NCBI RefSeq assembly: GCF_042652345.1 | Contig: NZ_JBHSJJ010000001.1 | Coordinates: forward strand, 558,001-622,000 | Length of the DNA: 64,000 nucleotides | From: Negadavirga shengliensis | GTDB lineage: Bacteria; Bacteroidota; Bacteroidia; Cytophagales; Cyclobacteriaceae | Reading direction: 5' to 3' | Shown: piece by piece, positions 27,720 to 35,121 of the stretch | Layout: every line of letters starts with the position of its first letter | How positions within the stretch are numbered: the stretch's first letter is position 1 | Translations under genes and position numbers: made by a program | Notes under the pieces: model-generated | Database searches by the model: none | Told to the model about the DNA's origin: nothing | Seen by the model: only the letters and a program-made list of their open reading frames with translations

Positions 27720-28196
27720 ATGAAAATAGACAGAAAGGAATTTTTAAAGGTGATCGGTCTGGGAGGATCCTCTCTGGTGCTGCCCCTGGCCGGTCCGGGT
27801 CCGGATTTGCTCACCGGCTTGATGGCGCAAAGCGTAAAAATTTATGACAACTATTTAAAAGGGGTGGAATATTATGATTTGGGCAAATGCCTGAAGCAAA
27901 TCCATGTAGGGGATGATGTGGTATTGACGCGGTTTGCAGACCACCGCCATGACCGGTTCGCCATCGGCGTCACCTGGGAAAAGTTCTTTCTCGGCTATCT
28001 GCCTGCCTATGAAAACATTGTCCTGGCCAACCTGATGGACGCGGGGGCGGTGCTGAAAGCCATGGTCACGGCCAAACAGTCTTTCCACCGGGTAGGGATC
28101 GGGGTATGGACGGATCTGATCGTCCACCACCCCAACGCCTCCAAAAAGCTCAGCGACGGCGCGGCGAATGATGTGGATGATTGGTATAGGAGGTGA
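27720..28196 (+). CDS. HIRAN-like domain protein with Tat-like N-terminus
   Basis: 158 residues from the ATG at 27720; the upstream in-frame start at 27648 gives a sequence with no signal character. The N-terminus DRKEFLKVIGLGGSS resembles a Tat signal. The body (about 45-115) looks like a HIRAN domain: LKQIHVGDDVVLTRFADHRH, DRFAIGV, FLGYLPAYENIVLANLMDAG. HIRAN domains bind DNA ends in SNF2/Rad5-type proteins; an exported stand-alone form is odd. It converges on the tracrRNA gene, with 6 bp between its stop and the tracrRNA terminator T-run. Family call is by pattern only. Confidence 0.6.
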   Translation: MKIDRKEFLKVIGLGGSSLVLPLAGPGPDLLTGLMAQSVKIYDNYLKGVEYYDLGKCLKQIHVGDDVVLTRFADHRHDRFAIGVTWEKFFLGYLPAYENIVLANLMDAGAVLKAMVTAKQSFHRVGIGVWTDLIVHHPNASKKLSDGAANDVDDWYRR

Positions 28197-28202
28197 GGGG
28201 GA

Positions 28203-28290
28203 TAAAAAAGGCGAGTTGCCCCGCCTTAACTGTTTTCACAACGGAATAATCCTTATTGTGAATTGTTTTCAGAATTGTTCATCAAATAAA
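28203..28290 (-). ncRNA. tracrRNA of the type II-C CRISPR system
   Basis: Read on the minus strand. The anti-repeat (about 28255-28279) is ACAATTCTGAAAACAATTC plus ACAAT, complementary to the crRNA repeat start GTTGTGAATTGCTTTC with G:U pairs at the changed positions. It is followed by the nexus region AAGGATTATTCCGTTGTG and a terminator stem AAGGCG/CGCCTT (28208-28227) with a T-run at 28203-28208. This is the usual Bacteroidota tracrRNA 3' end. A minus-strand -7 box (TAnnTTTG, plus-strand CAAAAATA at 28292-28299) sits just upstream. The exact 5' end is inferred. Confidence 0.88.
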
Positions 28291-28291
28291 A

Positions 28292-28299
28292 CAAAAATA
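28292..28299 (-). promoter_or_regulatory. -7 box of the tracrRNA promoter
   Basis: On the minus strand this is TATTTTTG, a full match to TAnnTTTG. A possible -33 TTTG lies at 28323-28326 with a 23-bp spacer, somewhat long. Confidence 0.45.
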
Positions 28300-28410
28300 A
28301 AAACAAATCACAACACATAGTTCAAATTGTATAACTATTAGTTGTTGAGAATAAGAAGGCAAAATCGAAATAATGATTTCGGTATTTGTTTTGGAAGCAA
28401 ACCCCAATCT

Positions 28411-28422
28411 ATGGTGCACCAT
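28411..28422. promoter_or_regulatory. Perfect 12-bp palindrome upstream of the cas9 promoter
   Basis: ATGGTGCACCAT lies 12 bp upstream of the cas9 -33 element. A second inverted repeat, CGAAAT-AATG-ATTTCG, is at 28366-28381. Their positions suggest operator sites between the divergent tracrRNA and cas9 promoters. Confidence 0.45.
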
Positions 28423-28434
28423 AAACTTACCTTC

Positions 28435-28465
28435 TTTGCAAAAATAGAAAAACATTTTATATTTG
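28435..28465 (+). promoter_or_regulatory. cas9 promoter, Bacteroidota -33/-7 type
   Basis: TTTG (28435-28438), 19-bp spacer, TATATTTG (28458-28465): an exact match to both consensus elements at optimal spacing. The ATG of cas9 follows 30 bp later. Confidence 0.75.
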
Positions 28466-28495
28466 AACTATGTAAAAATTAAATTTTTGAAAATA

Positions 28496-31400
28496 ATGAA
28501 AAGAATTTTAGGATTAGACCTGGGTACTAACTCAATAGGATGGGCACTGATTGAACGAAACTTTGAAGAAAAGAAGGGCAAAATACTTGGGATGGGAAGC
28601 CGGGTCATCCCGATGAGTCAGGACATTTTAGGAGATTTTGGCAAGGGAAATTCTGTTTCTCAAACGGCCGAAAGAACCCGTTATAGAGGAACCCGAAGGC
28701 TCCGTGAAAGATTTTTGCTCCGCAGGGAAAGGTTACACCGTGTTTTGAATATTATGGATTTTCTTCCTAAGCATTATGCTGCACAAATAGATTTTGAGAA
28801 ACGACTGGGTAAGTTTTTGGATGAAACAGAGCCCAAATTGGCCTATGATGGCAAAGCATTCGTCTTCAAAAAATCATTTGAAGAGATGCTTTGCGATTTC
28901 AGGCAATATCAGCCACAATTACTCAATGAGGGGAGACTGATCTCTTACGATTGGACAATCTATTACCTTCGAAAAAAAGCGCTTTCCCAGAAAATAGAAA
29001 AAGAAGAGCTTGCCTGGATCATCCTGAATTTCAATCAGAAGCGTGGATACTATCAGTTGAGAGGAGGAGAAGAAGAAGAGGAGGAACACCCTAACAAATT
29101 GGTTGAGTTTTATTCATTAAAAATTACCGATGTAGTAGCTGATGAGGAAACCAATAAAAAGGGAGAAACCTGGTACTCTCTGATTCTCGAAAATGGATGG
29201 ATTTACAGACGCTCAAGCAATACGGATTTATCGGATTGGAAAGACAAGGTGCGGGATTTCATTATTACCACTGATCTGAATGACGACGGTTCGGTAAAAA
29301 AAGATAAAGAGGGGAAAGAAAAAAGAAGCTTTAGAGCGCCCCAGGAAAATGATTGGACACTGATCAAAAAGAAAACCGAACAGGAGATTAACAAGGCCGG
29401 TAAAACGGTAGGTGCCTTCATTTACGACACCCTATTGGAAAACCCTCAACAGAAAGTAAAAGGAAAATTAGTGCGCACCATTGAACGTAAATTCTACAAA
29501 GAGGAGTTAAAGATCATTTTAAAAAAACAAAAGATATTTCATCCAGAACTAAGCGATGAAGGCATGTACAGCGATTGCGTGAAGGAGCTATACCGAAATA
29601 ATGAAACCCATCAGTCGACATTGGGCAAAAAGGACTTTGTCCATCTTTTCGTTGAGGACATCATTTTTTACCAACGTCCTCTAAAAAGTCAAAAATCTTC
29701 GATTGCAAATTGTGCCTTGGAATACAGAAAATATAGGGTAAATGGTGAGGAGAAGATCGAATACCTTAAGGCTGTCCCCAAATCCAATCCCTATTATCAA
29801 GAGTTTAGGGTTTGGCAATGGTTGTACAATCTGAAAATCTACCAAACGGATGACGAGATCGAAGTAACGAGGCAATTCCTAAACAATATTGAAGATTGGG
29901 AAAATCTTTTTGAGTTTTTAATGGATCATAAGGAGGTAGACCACAAAGATATTTTGAAATATTTACTTGCCTCGAAAGAACTGAGAGGCAAGGCATTGAA
30001 TTCGGAAATAGCAAAATATCGATGGAACTATGTATATGATCCGATCAAAAACGAATCAAAAAAATATCCATGCAATGAAACTGGTTATGAAATCAGACGA
30101 AGGATCAATAATGTCTCAAATGTACCTTCCCAGTTCCTGACACAAGAAATAGAATACAACTTGTGGCACATTATTTACTCGGTCACTGATAAAGAGGAAT
30201 ACGAAAAAGCATTGAAAACCTTCGCTGAAAGATATGGGCTGGATGCCGATTCTTTTCTGGATAACTTCAAAAAATTCCCCGCTTTTAAGAGTGAGTATGG
30301 CTCCTTTTCTTTAAAAGCCATTAAGAGACTATTGCCCATATTGCGGTTGGGTAAATACTGGAGCTGGGATGCTATTGATGAAAAAACAAAAAGAAGGATT
30401 GATAAAATCATAACCGGTGAATATGATGAGGAGATCGAAAACAGGGTAAGGGAGAAAGTGATTGATTTAACCGAACAGCATCATTTTCAAGGCTTACAGT
30501 TATGGTTAGCGAGTTATATCGTTTACGATAGACATTCAGAGGCCAATATTGTCGATAAATGGAATTCGGTTTCTGACTTAGACGCATATATTAGTGAATT
30601 TAAGCAACATTCTCTACGGAATCCCATCGCGGAACAGGTGATTACCGAGACTCTAAGAGTAGTCAGAGATATTTGGCTTAAGTACGGTGCAGGTGCAAAG
30701 GATTATTTTGACAAAATCCACGTAGAGCTGGGGCGTGAAATGAAAAATCCGGCAGATAGACGCAAACAGATAACCAACCAGATTACGGAAAATGAAAATA
30801 CTAACCTTCGTATAAAAGCTTTGTTGACAGAGCTTAAAAATGACGAGAAATTTGAGAATGTCCGACCCTACTCGCCGATGCAGCAGGAAATCCTCAAGGT
30901 TTATGAAGAAGGAGTACTGCATTCAAATATCGATATTCCTGAGGATGTAGAAAAAATCAGTAAAAAAGCCGAACCCACACGTTCTGAGCTGTTACGCTAT
31001 AAGCTTTGGCTTGAGCAAAAATACCGCTCTCCATACACGGGGGAAATTATCCCTTTTACCAAACTTTTCACCCCGGAATACGAAATAGAACATATCATTC
31101 CCCAAAGCCGGTACTTCGATGACAGTTTCAGCAATAAGGTAATTTGTGAATCAGTGGTAAATAATCCCTACAAGAATCATCAACTAGGATTAGAGTTTAT
31201 TAAAAACCAAGGCGGGAAAGTTGTTGACGAGCTATCGAAAAACGGCAAAATCATTAGGATTTTCACAGAAGAAGAATATGTTGAATTTGTAAAAGAACAT
31301 TATAGCAAGAACCGGGCGAAGCGTAATAAATTGTTGATGGAAGATATACCGGAGAGAATGATCGAACGTCAGATTAATGATACCCGCTATATCAGTAAGT

Positions 31401-33082
31401 TTGTTACTGCCGTGTTGTCCAACATTGTCCGGTCGGAAATCAAAGACGACGGTACCAACTCCAAAAACCTGATACCAGGAAATGGAAAAATTACCTCGAC
31501 ACTTAAGCAGGATTGGGGACTTAACGACGTGTGGAATAGTCTGGTATTGCCCCGTTTTGAAAGGATGAACCGGCTTACCAATTCAAAAGATTTCACAAGT
31601 TGGAATGATAACCACCAAAAATACTTGCCAACCGTCCCTCTTGAGTTGTCAAAAGGTTTCCAAAAGAAGCGCCTTGACCACAGACACCATGCTTTAGACG
31701 CTTTGATCATAGCTTGTGCCACACGTGAACACATCAATTTTATGAATAACGTGCATGCGTTGCATAAAAAGAAAACCAAGACGGAGAAGCAGCAGTTCCG
31801 TTATGATTTAAGAAGCAAACTTTGTTATAAAAAATATAATGAGGGCCTTGATCAAAACTATAGGTGGATATTTAAAAAACCTTGGAAAAATTTCACAGTA
31901 GATGCCCAAAAGACTTTGGAAACCATTGTTGTAAGCTTCAAGCAAAACCTCCGGGTGATAAACAGGGCGACTAATACATATGAAAGCTATAAAGACGAGA
32001 ACGGAAATATTAGAATTGGAAAAGACGAAAAACCTGAAAAAGGATTGAATAAGCAAAATGGAATCAATTGGGCTATTAGGAAGCCTATGCATAAAGAAAC
32101 AGTCTCAGGGCTGATTAAGCTCAGAAAGAAGAGGGAGGTTTCTTTAAACATAGCTTTGGATAATATTCCCGATATAACCGATAAGCCGTTGAGAAAAGAG
32201 ATACAGTCATTGGTCAAGTTGCAATACGACAAAAAGCTTTTGACAAAGTATTTCAAAGACAGGAAATACCAATGGAATAGCCAAGATGTTTCCCGGGTAG
32301 AAATTTACTATTGGGAAAGCGATATGGTAGCTTCCCGTACCCCCTTGGATACTTCATTCAGTGAAAGACGGATTAAAGATTCTGTCACTGATACAGGTAT
32401 TCAAAGGATTCTATTGGCCCATCTAGACAACTATATAGGTCATATTGATGAAAAAGGTAAACCTATAGCTCCTGAATTGTTAGCCTTTACTCCAGAAGGT
32501 ATTGATGAAATGAACAAAAATATCGTCCACCTCAATGGGGGGAAATTTCACCAACCTATATTAAAAGTAAGGACCTATGAACCGAAGGGTAATAAATTCA
32601 TTGTAGGGGAGACAGGAAACAAGAAAAAGAAGTTTGTGGAAGCAGCAAAAGGTACCAATCTCTTTTTTGTTATCTATCAAAATAGTGACGGTAAACGAAG
32701 TTATGATACTATTCCATTGAATATTGTGATAGAAAGGCAAAAACAGGGACTGATTCCAGTTCCAGAGATAAATGAAAAAGGGGATAAACTGCTGTTCCAC
32801 TTGTCACCCAATGATTTGGTGTATGTGCCTGAAGAGGAAGAAAATATTATTGCTATTGATTTTAATAGTCTTTCGAAAGAACAAACGAAAAGGATATATA
32901 AAATGGTAAGCTCTTCTGGAACTCAGTGTTTTTTTATAAAACAAGATGTTTCCACGTCAATTGTTAACAAATTGGAATATTCAGCATTGAACAAAATGGA
33001 ACGAAGTGTTGAAGGAGTGATGATAAAAGATCGGTGTTGGAAACTCAAAATCGATAGGTTAGGAAATGTTTCAAAAGCTTAG
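28496..33082 (+). CDS. cas9: Cas9 endonuclease, type II-C
   Basis: 1528 residues from ATG 28496; the upstream start at 28463 overlaps the promoter -7 box. RuvC-I is RILGLDLGTNSIGWAL with D8. The Arg-rich bridge helix (RRLRERFLLRRERLHRVL) is near 65-80. RuvC-II is KIHVELGREM with E744. The HNH domain is EIEHIIPQSRYFDDSFSNKV with H866, and RuvC-III is HRHHALDALIIA with H1065 and D1068. All catalytic residues are present, so active DNA cleavage is expected with crRNA and tracrRNA. Its size is at the upper end for Bacteroidota II-C Cas9. cas1 and cas2 follow, separated by an inserted RAYT gene; csn2 and cas4 are absent, which defines II-C. Confidence 0.97.
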   Translation: MKRILGLDLGTNSIGWALIERNFEEKKGKILGMGSRVIPMSQDILGDFGKGNSVSQTAERTRYRGTRRLRERFLLRRERLHRVLNIMDFLPKHYAAQIDFEKRLGKFLDETEPKLAYDGKAFVFKKSFEEMLCDFRQYQPQLLNEGRLISYDWTIYYLRKKALSQKIEKEELAWIILNFNQKRGYYQLRGGEEEEEEHPNKLVEFYSLKITDVVADEETNKKGETWYSLILENGWIYRRSSNTDLSDWKDKVRDFIITTDLNDDGSVKKDKEGKEKRSFRAPQENDWTLIKKKTEQEINKAGKTVGAFIYDTLLENPQQKVKGKLVRTIERKFYKEELKIILKKQKIFHPELSDEGMYSDCVKELYRNNETHQSTLGKKDFVHLFVEDIIFYQRPLKSQKSSIANCALEYRKYRVNGEEKIEYLKAVPKSNPYYQEFRVWQWLYNLKIYQTDDEIEVTRQFLNNIEDWENLFEFLMDHKEVDHKDILKYLLASKELRGKALNSEIAKYRWNYVYDPIKNESKKYPCNETGYEIRRRINNVSNVPSQFLTQEIEYNLWHIIYSVTDKEEYEKALKTFAERYGLDADSFLDNFKKFPAFKSEYGSFSLKAIKRLLPILRLGKYWSWDAIDEKTKRRIDKIITGEYDEEIENRVREKVIDLTEQHHFQGLQLWLASYIVYDRHSEANIVDKWNSVSDLDAYISEFKQHSLRNPIAEQVITETLRVVRDIWLKYGAGAKDYFDKIHVELGREMKNPADRRKQITNQITENENTNLRIKALLTELKNDEKFENVRPYSPMQQEILKVYEEGVLHSNIDIPEDVEKISKKAEPTRSELLRYKLWLEQKYRSPYTGEIIPFTKLFTPEYEIEHIIPQSRYFDDSFSNKVICESVVNNPYKNHQLGLEFIKNQGGKVVDELSKNGKIIRIFTEEEYVEFVKEHYSKNRAKRNKLLMEDIPERMIERQINDTRYISKFVTAVLSNIVRSEIKDDGTNSKNLIPGNGKITSTLKQDWGLNDVWNSLVLPRFERMNRLTNSKDFTSWNDNHQKYLPTVPLELSKGFQKKRLDHRHHALDALIIACATREHINFMNNVHALHKKKTKTEKQQFRYDLRSKLCYKKYNEGLDQNYRWIFKKPWKNFTVDAQKTLETIVVSFKQNLRVINRATNTYESYKDENGNIRIGKDEKPEKGLNKQNGINWAIRKPMHKETVSGLIKLRKKREVSLNIALDNIPDITDKPLRKEIQSLVKLQYDKKLLTKYFKDRKYQWNSQDVSRVEIYYWESDMVASRTPLDTSFSERRIKDSVTDTGIQRILLAHLDNYIGHIDEKGKPIAPELLAFTPEGIDEMNKNIVHLNGGKFHQPILKVRTYEPKGNKFIVGETGNKKKKFVEAAKGTNLFFVIYQNSDGKRSYDTIPLNIVIERQKQGLIPVPEINEKGDKLLFHLSPNDLVYVPEEEENIIAIDFNSLSKEQTKRIYKMVSSSGTQCFFIKQDVSTSIVNKLEYSALNKMERSVEGVMIKDRCWKLKIDRLGNVSKA

Positions 33083-33085
33083 CCT

Positions 33086-33663
33086 ATGGCCCCAGACCAA
33101 TCCTACCACATCTACAACCACGCCAACGGCTCGGAAAATATCTTCCGGGAGGAGGAGAACTATAGGTATTTTTTGCAGCAATATATAAAATACCTGGGAG
33201 AGGTGGTAGATACGTATGCTTACTGCCTGATGCCAAATCACTTTCATTTTTTGGTGGGCGTGAGGCCGGAAGAAGCGTTAAGGAAAACTTTTCCAAAGTT
33301 TGAAACTTTGGAAAAGTTTGTCCCCAAGCGATTTTCAAACTTCTTTAGTTCCTATACCCAATCTTTTAATAAAGTATATGAAAGAAAAGGAAGTCTATTC
33401 ATAAAAATTTCAAAAGAAAACCCATTCAAACAGAACCCCAATGGCAGAAAACTTTCCTGTACATCCATCTTAACCCGGTGAAACATGGCTTTGCAAACTC
33501 GATTAATGATTGGAGATGGTCAAGCTGGCATGCTTATAAGCGTCCTGAGATGAAATCCCTCTTGGACAGAGCCTACTATATGAACTTCTTTGACGGAATG
33601 TCCCATGTAAATGATGTGATGGAGGTGAAAAGAGAGATGATTTTAAACAAGGATTTGGAGTAA
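33086..33663 (+). pseudogene. REP-associated tyrosine transposase (RAYT, Y1_Tnp), frameshifted
   Basis: The first frame (33086-33481) starts 3 bp after the cas9 stop: SYHIYNHANGSENIF, then the HUH-like motif CLMPNHFHFLVGV. After GSLFIK the frame shifts at the A5 run at 33403-33407. The other frame continues the family sequence KNFKRKPIQTEPQWQKTF, YIHLNPVKHGF and NDWRWSSWHAYKR to 33663. Loss of one A explains the break; a sequencing error or a slippage site are alternatives. A 35-bp palindrome (33285-33319) lies in frame and encodes KTFPKFETLEKF, an insertion relative to usual RAYTs. RAYTs mobilise REP palindromes. It separates cas9 from cas1-cas2. Confidence 0.88.
33285..33319. repeat. REP-like palindrome 1, inside the RAYT reading frame
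   Basis: Perfect 17-bp arms (AAACTTTTCCAAAGTTT at 33285-33301 and its complement at 33303-33319) around a single G. It shares the CTTTTCC core with copies 2 and 3. Confidence 0.9.
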
Positions 33664-33670
33664 GGAGGAT

Positions 33671-33708
33671 AAACTTTTCCGATCCGCCGTGGGGGATTGG
33701 AAAAGTTT
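33671..33708. repeat. REP-like palindrome 2, between RAYT and cas1
   Basis: Arms AAACTTTTCC (33671-33680) and GGAAAAGTTT (33699-33708); pairing extends inward about five more bases with one mismatch (ATCC/GGAT). It lies 8 bp after the RAYT stop and 29 bp before the cas1 start. Confidence 0.85.
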
Positions 33709-33736
33709 AAAGTTGACTACTTTAATAATACAAACC

Positions 33737-34630
33737 ATGATCAAACGCACCCTCTTTTTCGGCAACCCAGCCTACCTCAGCACCAAAAACGAACAGTTGG
33801 TGGTGGCATTCCCGGATGAAAATCCGGACCGGACGGTACCCATTGAAGACATTGGGATGATCGTGCTGGAAAACCAGCAGATCACCATCACCAACGGCCT
33901 TTTGGCCAAGCTGACCAACCAAAAAGTGGCGGTGGTTTCCTGCAACGGCCAGCACCTTCCGGACGGCCTCTTGCTCCCCATGCACGGGCACAGCGAGCAA
34001 ACCGAAAGGATAAGGTACCAGTTGGCCGCCAGCCTTCCCCTAAAGAAAAACCTGTGGCAGCAGACCGTATCGGCAAAAATCCGCAATCAGGCCGGGCTGC
34101 TGAAAGACAAAGGGATCGCGGTACAAAAGATGCTGCACCTGGCCAAAAATGTAAGCTCAGGCGATAGTGGCAACCATGAAGCGCAGGCCGCCGCGTATTA
34201 CTGGCAACATCTCTTCGGCCTTCCCGATTTCAACAGGGAGCAGGCCGGAATACCACCCAATAACCTGCTCAACTATGGATATGCCATCCTGAGGGCCGTT
34301 ATCGCGCGGGCGCTGGTTTCCTCCGGCATGCTGCCCAACGTGGGCATCTGGCACCGTAACAAATACAACGCGTATTGTCTGGCGGATGACATCATGGAAC
34401 CCTACAGGCCCTATGTGGACCTGGTCGTCTCCCATATTGTCGAAACAGCAGACGATTATGGGAAACTGACCACGGATTTGAAAAAGGAACTGCTCAGCAT
34501 CCCGGCGCTTGATGTCACGATAGAGGGCCAAAAAAGCCCCCTGATGGTGGCGGCCAGCCGGACCAGCAGCACTTTATTTGAATGTTTTGCGGGCATCAGC
34601 CGCAAAATCGTTTACCCGGAATATGGATGA
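33737..34630 (+). CDS. cas1: Cas1, type II CRISPR integrase
   Basis: 297 residues. The ATG at 33737 begins MIKRTLFFGNPAYLS, the normal type II Cas1 start; an upstream TTG/ATG-like start at 33689 would read through REP-like palindrome 2. Catalytic metal ligands are E148 (HEAQAAAYYW), H206 (GIWHRNKYNAY) and E221 (DDIMEPYRPYVDLVV). Cas1 with Cas2 integrates new spacers. It overlaps cas2 by 8 bp, so the two are translationally coupled. The upstream RAYT may affect read-through from cas9. Confidence 0.97.
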   Translation: MIKRTLFFGNPAYLSTKNEQLVVAFPDENPDRTVPIEDIGMIVLENQQITITNGLLAKLTNQKVAVVSCNGQHLPDGLLLPMHGHSEQTERIRYQLAASLPLKKNLWQQTVSAKIRNQAGLLKDKGIAVQKMLHLAKNVSSGDSGNHEAQAAAYYWQHLFGLPDFNREQAGIPPNNLLNYGYAILRAVIARALVSSGMLPNVGIWHRNKYNAYCLADDIMEPYRPYVDLVVSHIVETADDYGKLTTDLKKELLSIPALDVTIEGQKSPLMVAASRTSSTLFECFAGISRKIVYPEYG

Positions 34631-34970
34631 AAGTTTTTATTCACGGCTTAACCAGTACCGGAGTTTGTGGGTCTTAGTCTTTTTCGATCTCCCTACCGAA
34701 ACCCGTAAGGACAGAAAAACAGCCACTTCCTTCCGGAAAAAACTCTTGGACGATGGTTTTTCCATGTTCCAGTTTTCTATTTATATGCGTTTCTCCGCCA
34801 GCAGGGAAAACGCCGAGGTACATATCAAAAGGGTAAAGAAAAACCTGCCGCCCAAGGGAAAAGTCGGGATCATGTGCATCACAGACCGGCAATTTGGCAT
34901 GATGGAACTGTTTTACGGTACCAAGCCAGCCGAAAAAGAGCCTCCTTCCCAACAATTGGAATTGTTTTAG
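34623..34970 (+). CDS. cas2: Cas2, type II CRISPR adaptation protein
   Basis: 115 residues from ATG 34623 inside the end of cas1; the earlier in-frame start at 34578 would add an unrelated 15-residue extension. The ferredoxin-like fold shows LWVLVFFDLPTETRKDRK with D22, then FSMFQFSIYMR and GKVGIMCITDRQFG. It forms the central dimer of the Cas1-Cas2 integration complex. The cas operon ends here; REP-like palindrome 3 and the array follow. Confidence 0.96.
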   Translation: MDESFYSRLNQYRSLWVLVFFDLPTETRKDRKTATSFRKKLLDDGFSMFQFSIYMRFSASRENAEVHIKRVKKNLPPKGKVGIMCITDRQFGMMELFYGTKPAEKEPPSQQLELF

Positions 34971-35121
34971 TTTGGCCCCTGCAGTGAAACTTTTCCAAAG
35001 TCCAAAACTTTGGAAAAGCTAAACGCACTTTCCGCTGTTTTTGGCAGTAAAAAAACCTCTGTTTTTTTAATTCTATAAAATCGTTTAAAACACATCATAC
35101 CAGCCACTTACGTGGGGGTAT
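34971..35121. promoter_or_regulatory. cas2-array spacer, candidate leader
   Basis: 151 bp. The first part holds REP-like palindrome 3. The second is AT-rich, with a hairpin AAAAAAAC/GTTTTTTT (35049-35056, 35061-35068), followed by ATAAAATCGTTTAAAAC before the first repeat. Nearness to cas1-cas2 and the perfect repeats at this end favour a leader, although the crRNA strand is transcribed towards it. Confidence 0.45.
34990..35018. repeat. REP-like palindrome 3, between cas2 and the array
   Basis: Perfect 12-bp arms CTTTTCCAAAGT (34990-35001) and ACTTTGGAAAAG (35007-35018) with a five-base loop. Same core as copies 1 and 2. Confidence 0.88.

Noticed and set aside
28463..28495. Upstream start for cas9 adding 11 residues
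   Set aside because: It begins within the -7 promoter box (28458-28465); RuvC-I starts properly at ATG 28496.
34971..35121. A separate gene between cas2 and the array, such as csn2
   Set aside because: No open frame of useful length; only a palindrome and AT-rich sequence. Lack of csn2 and cas4 agrees with type II-C.
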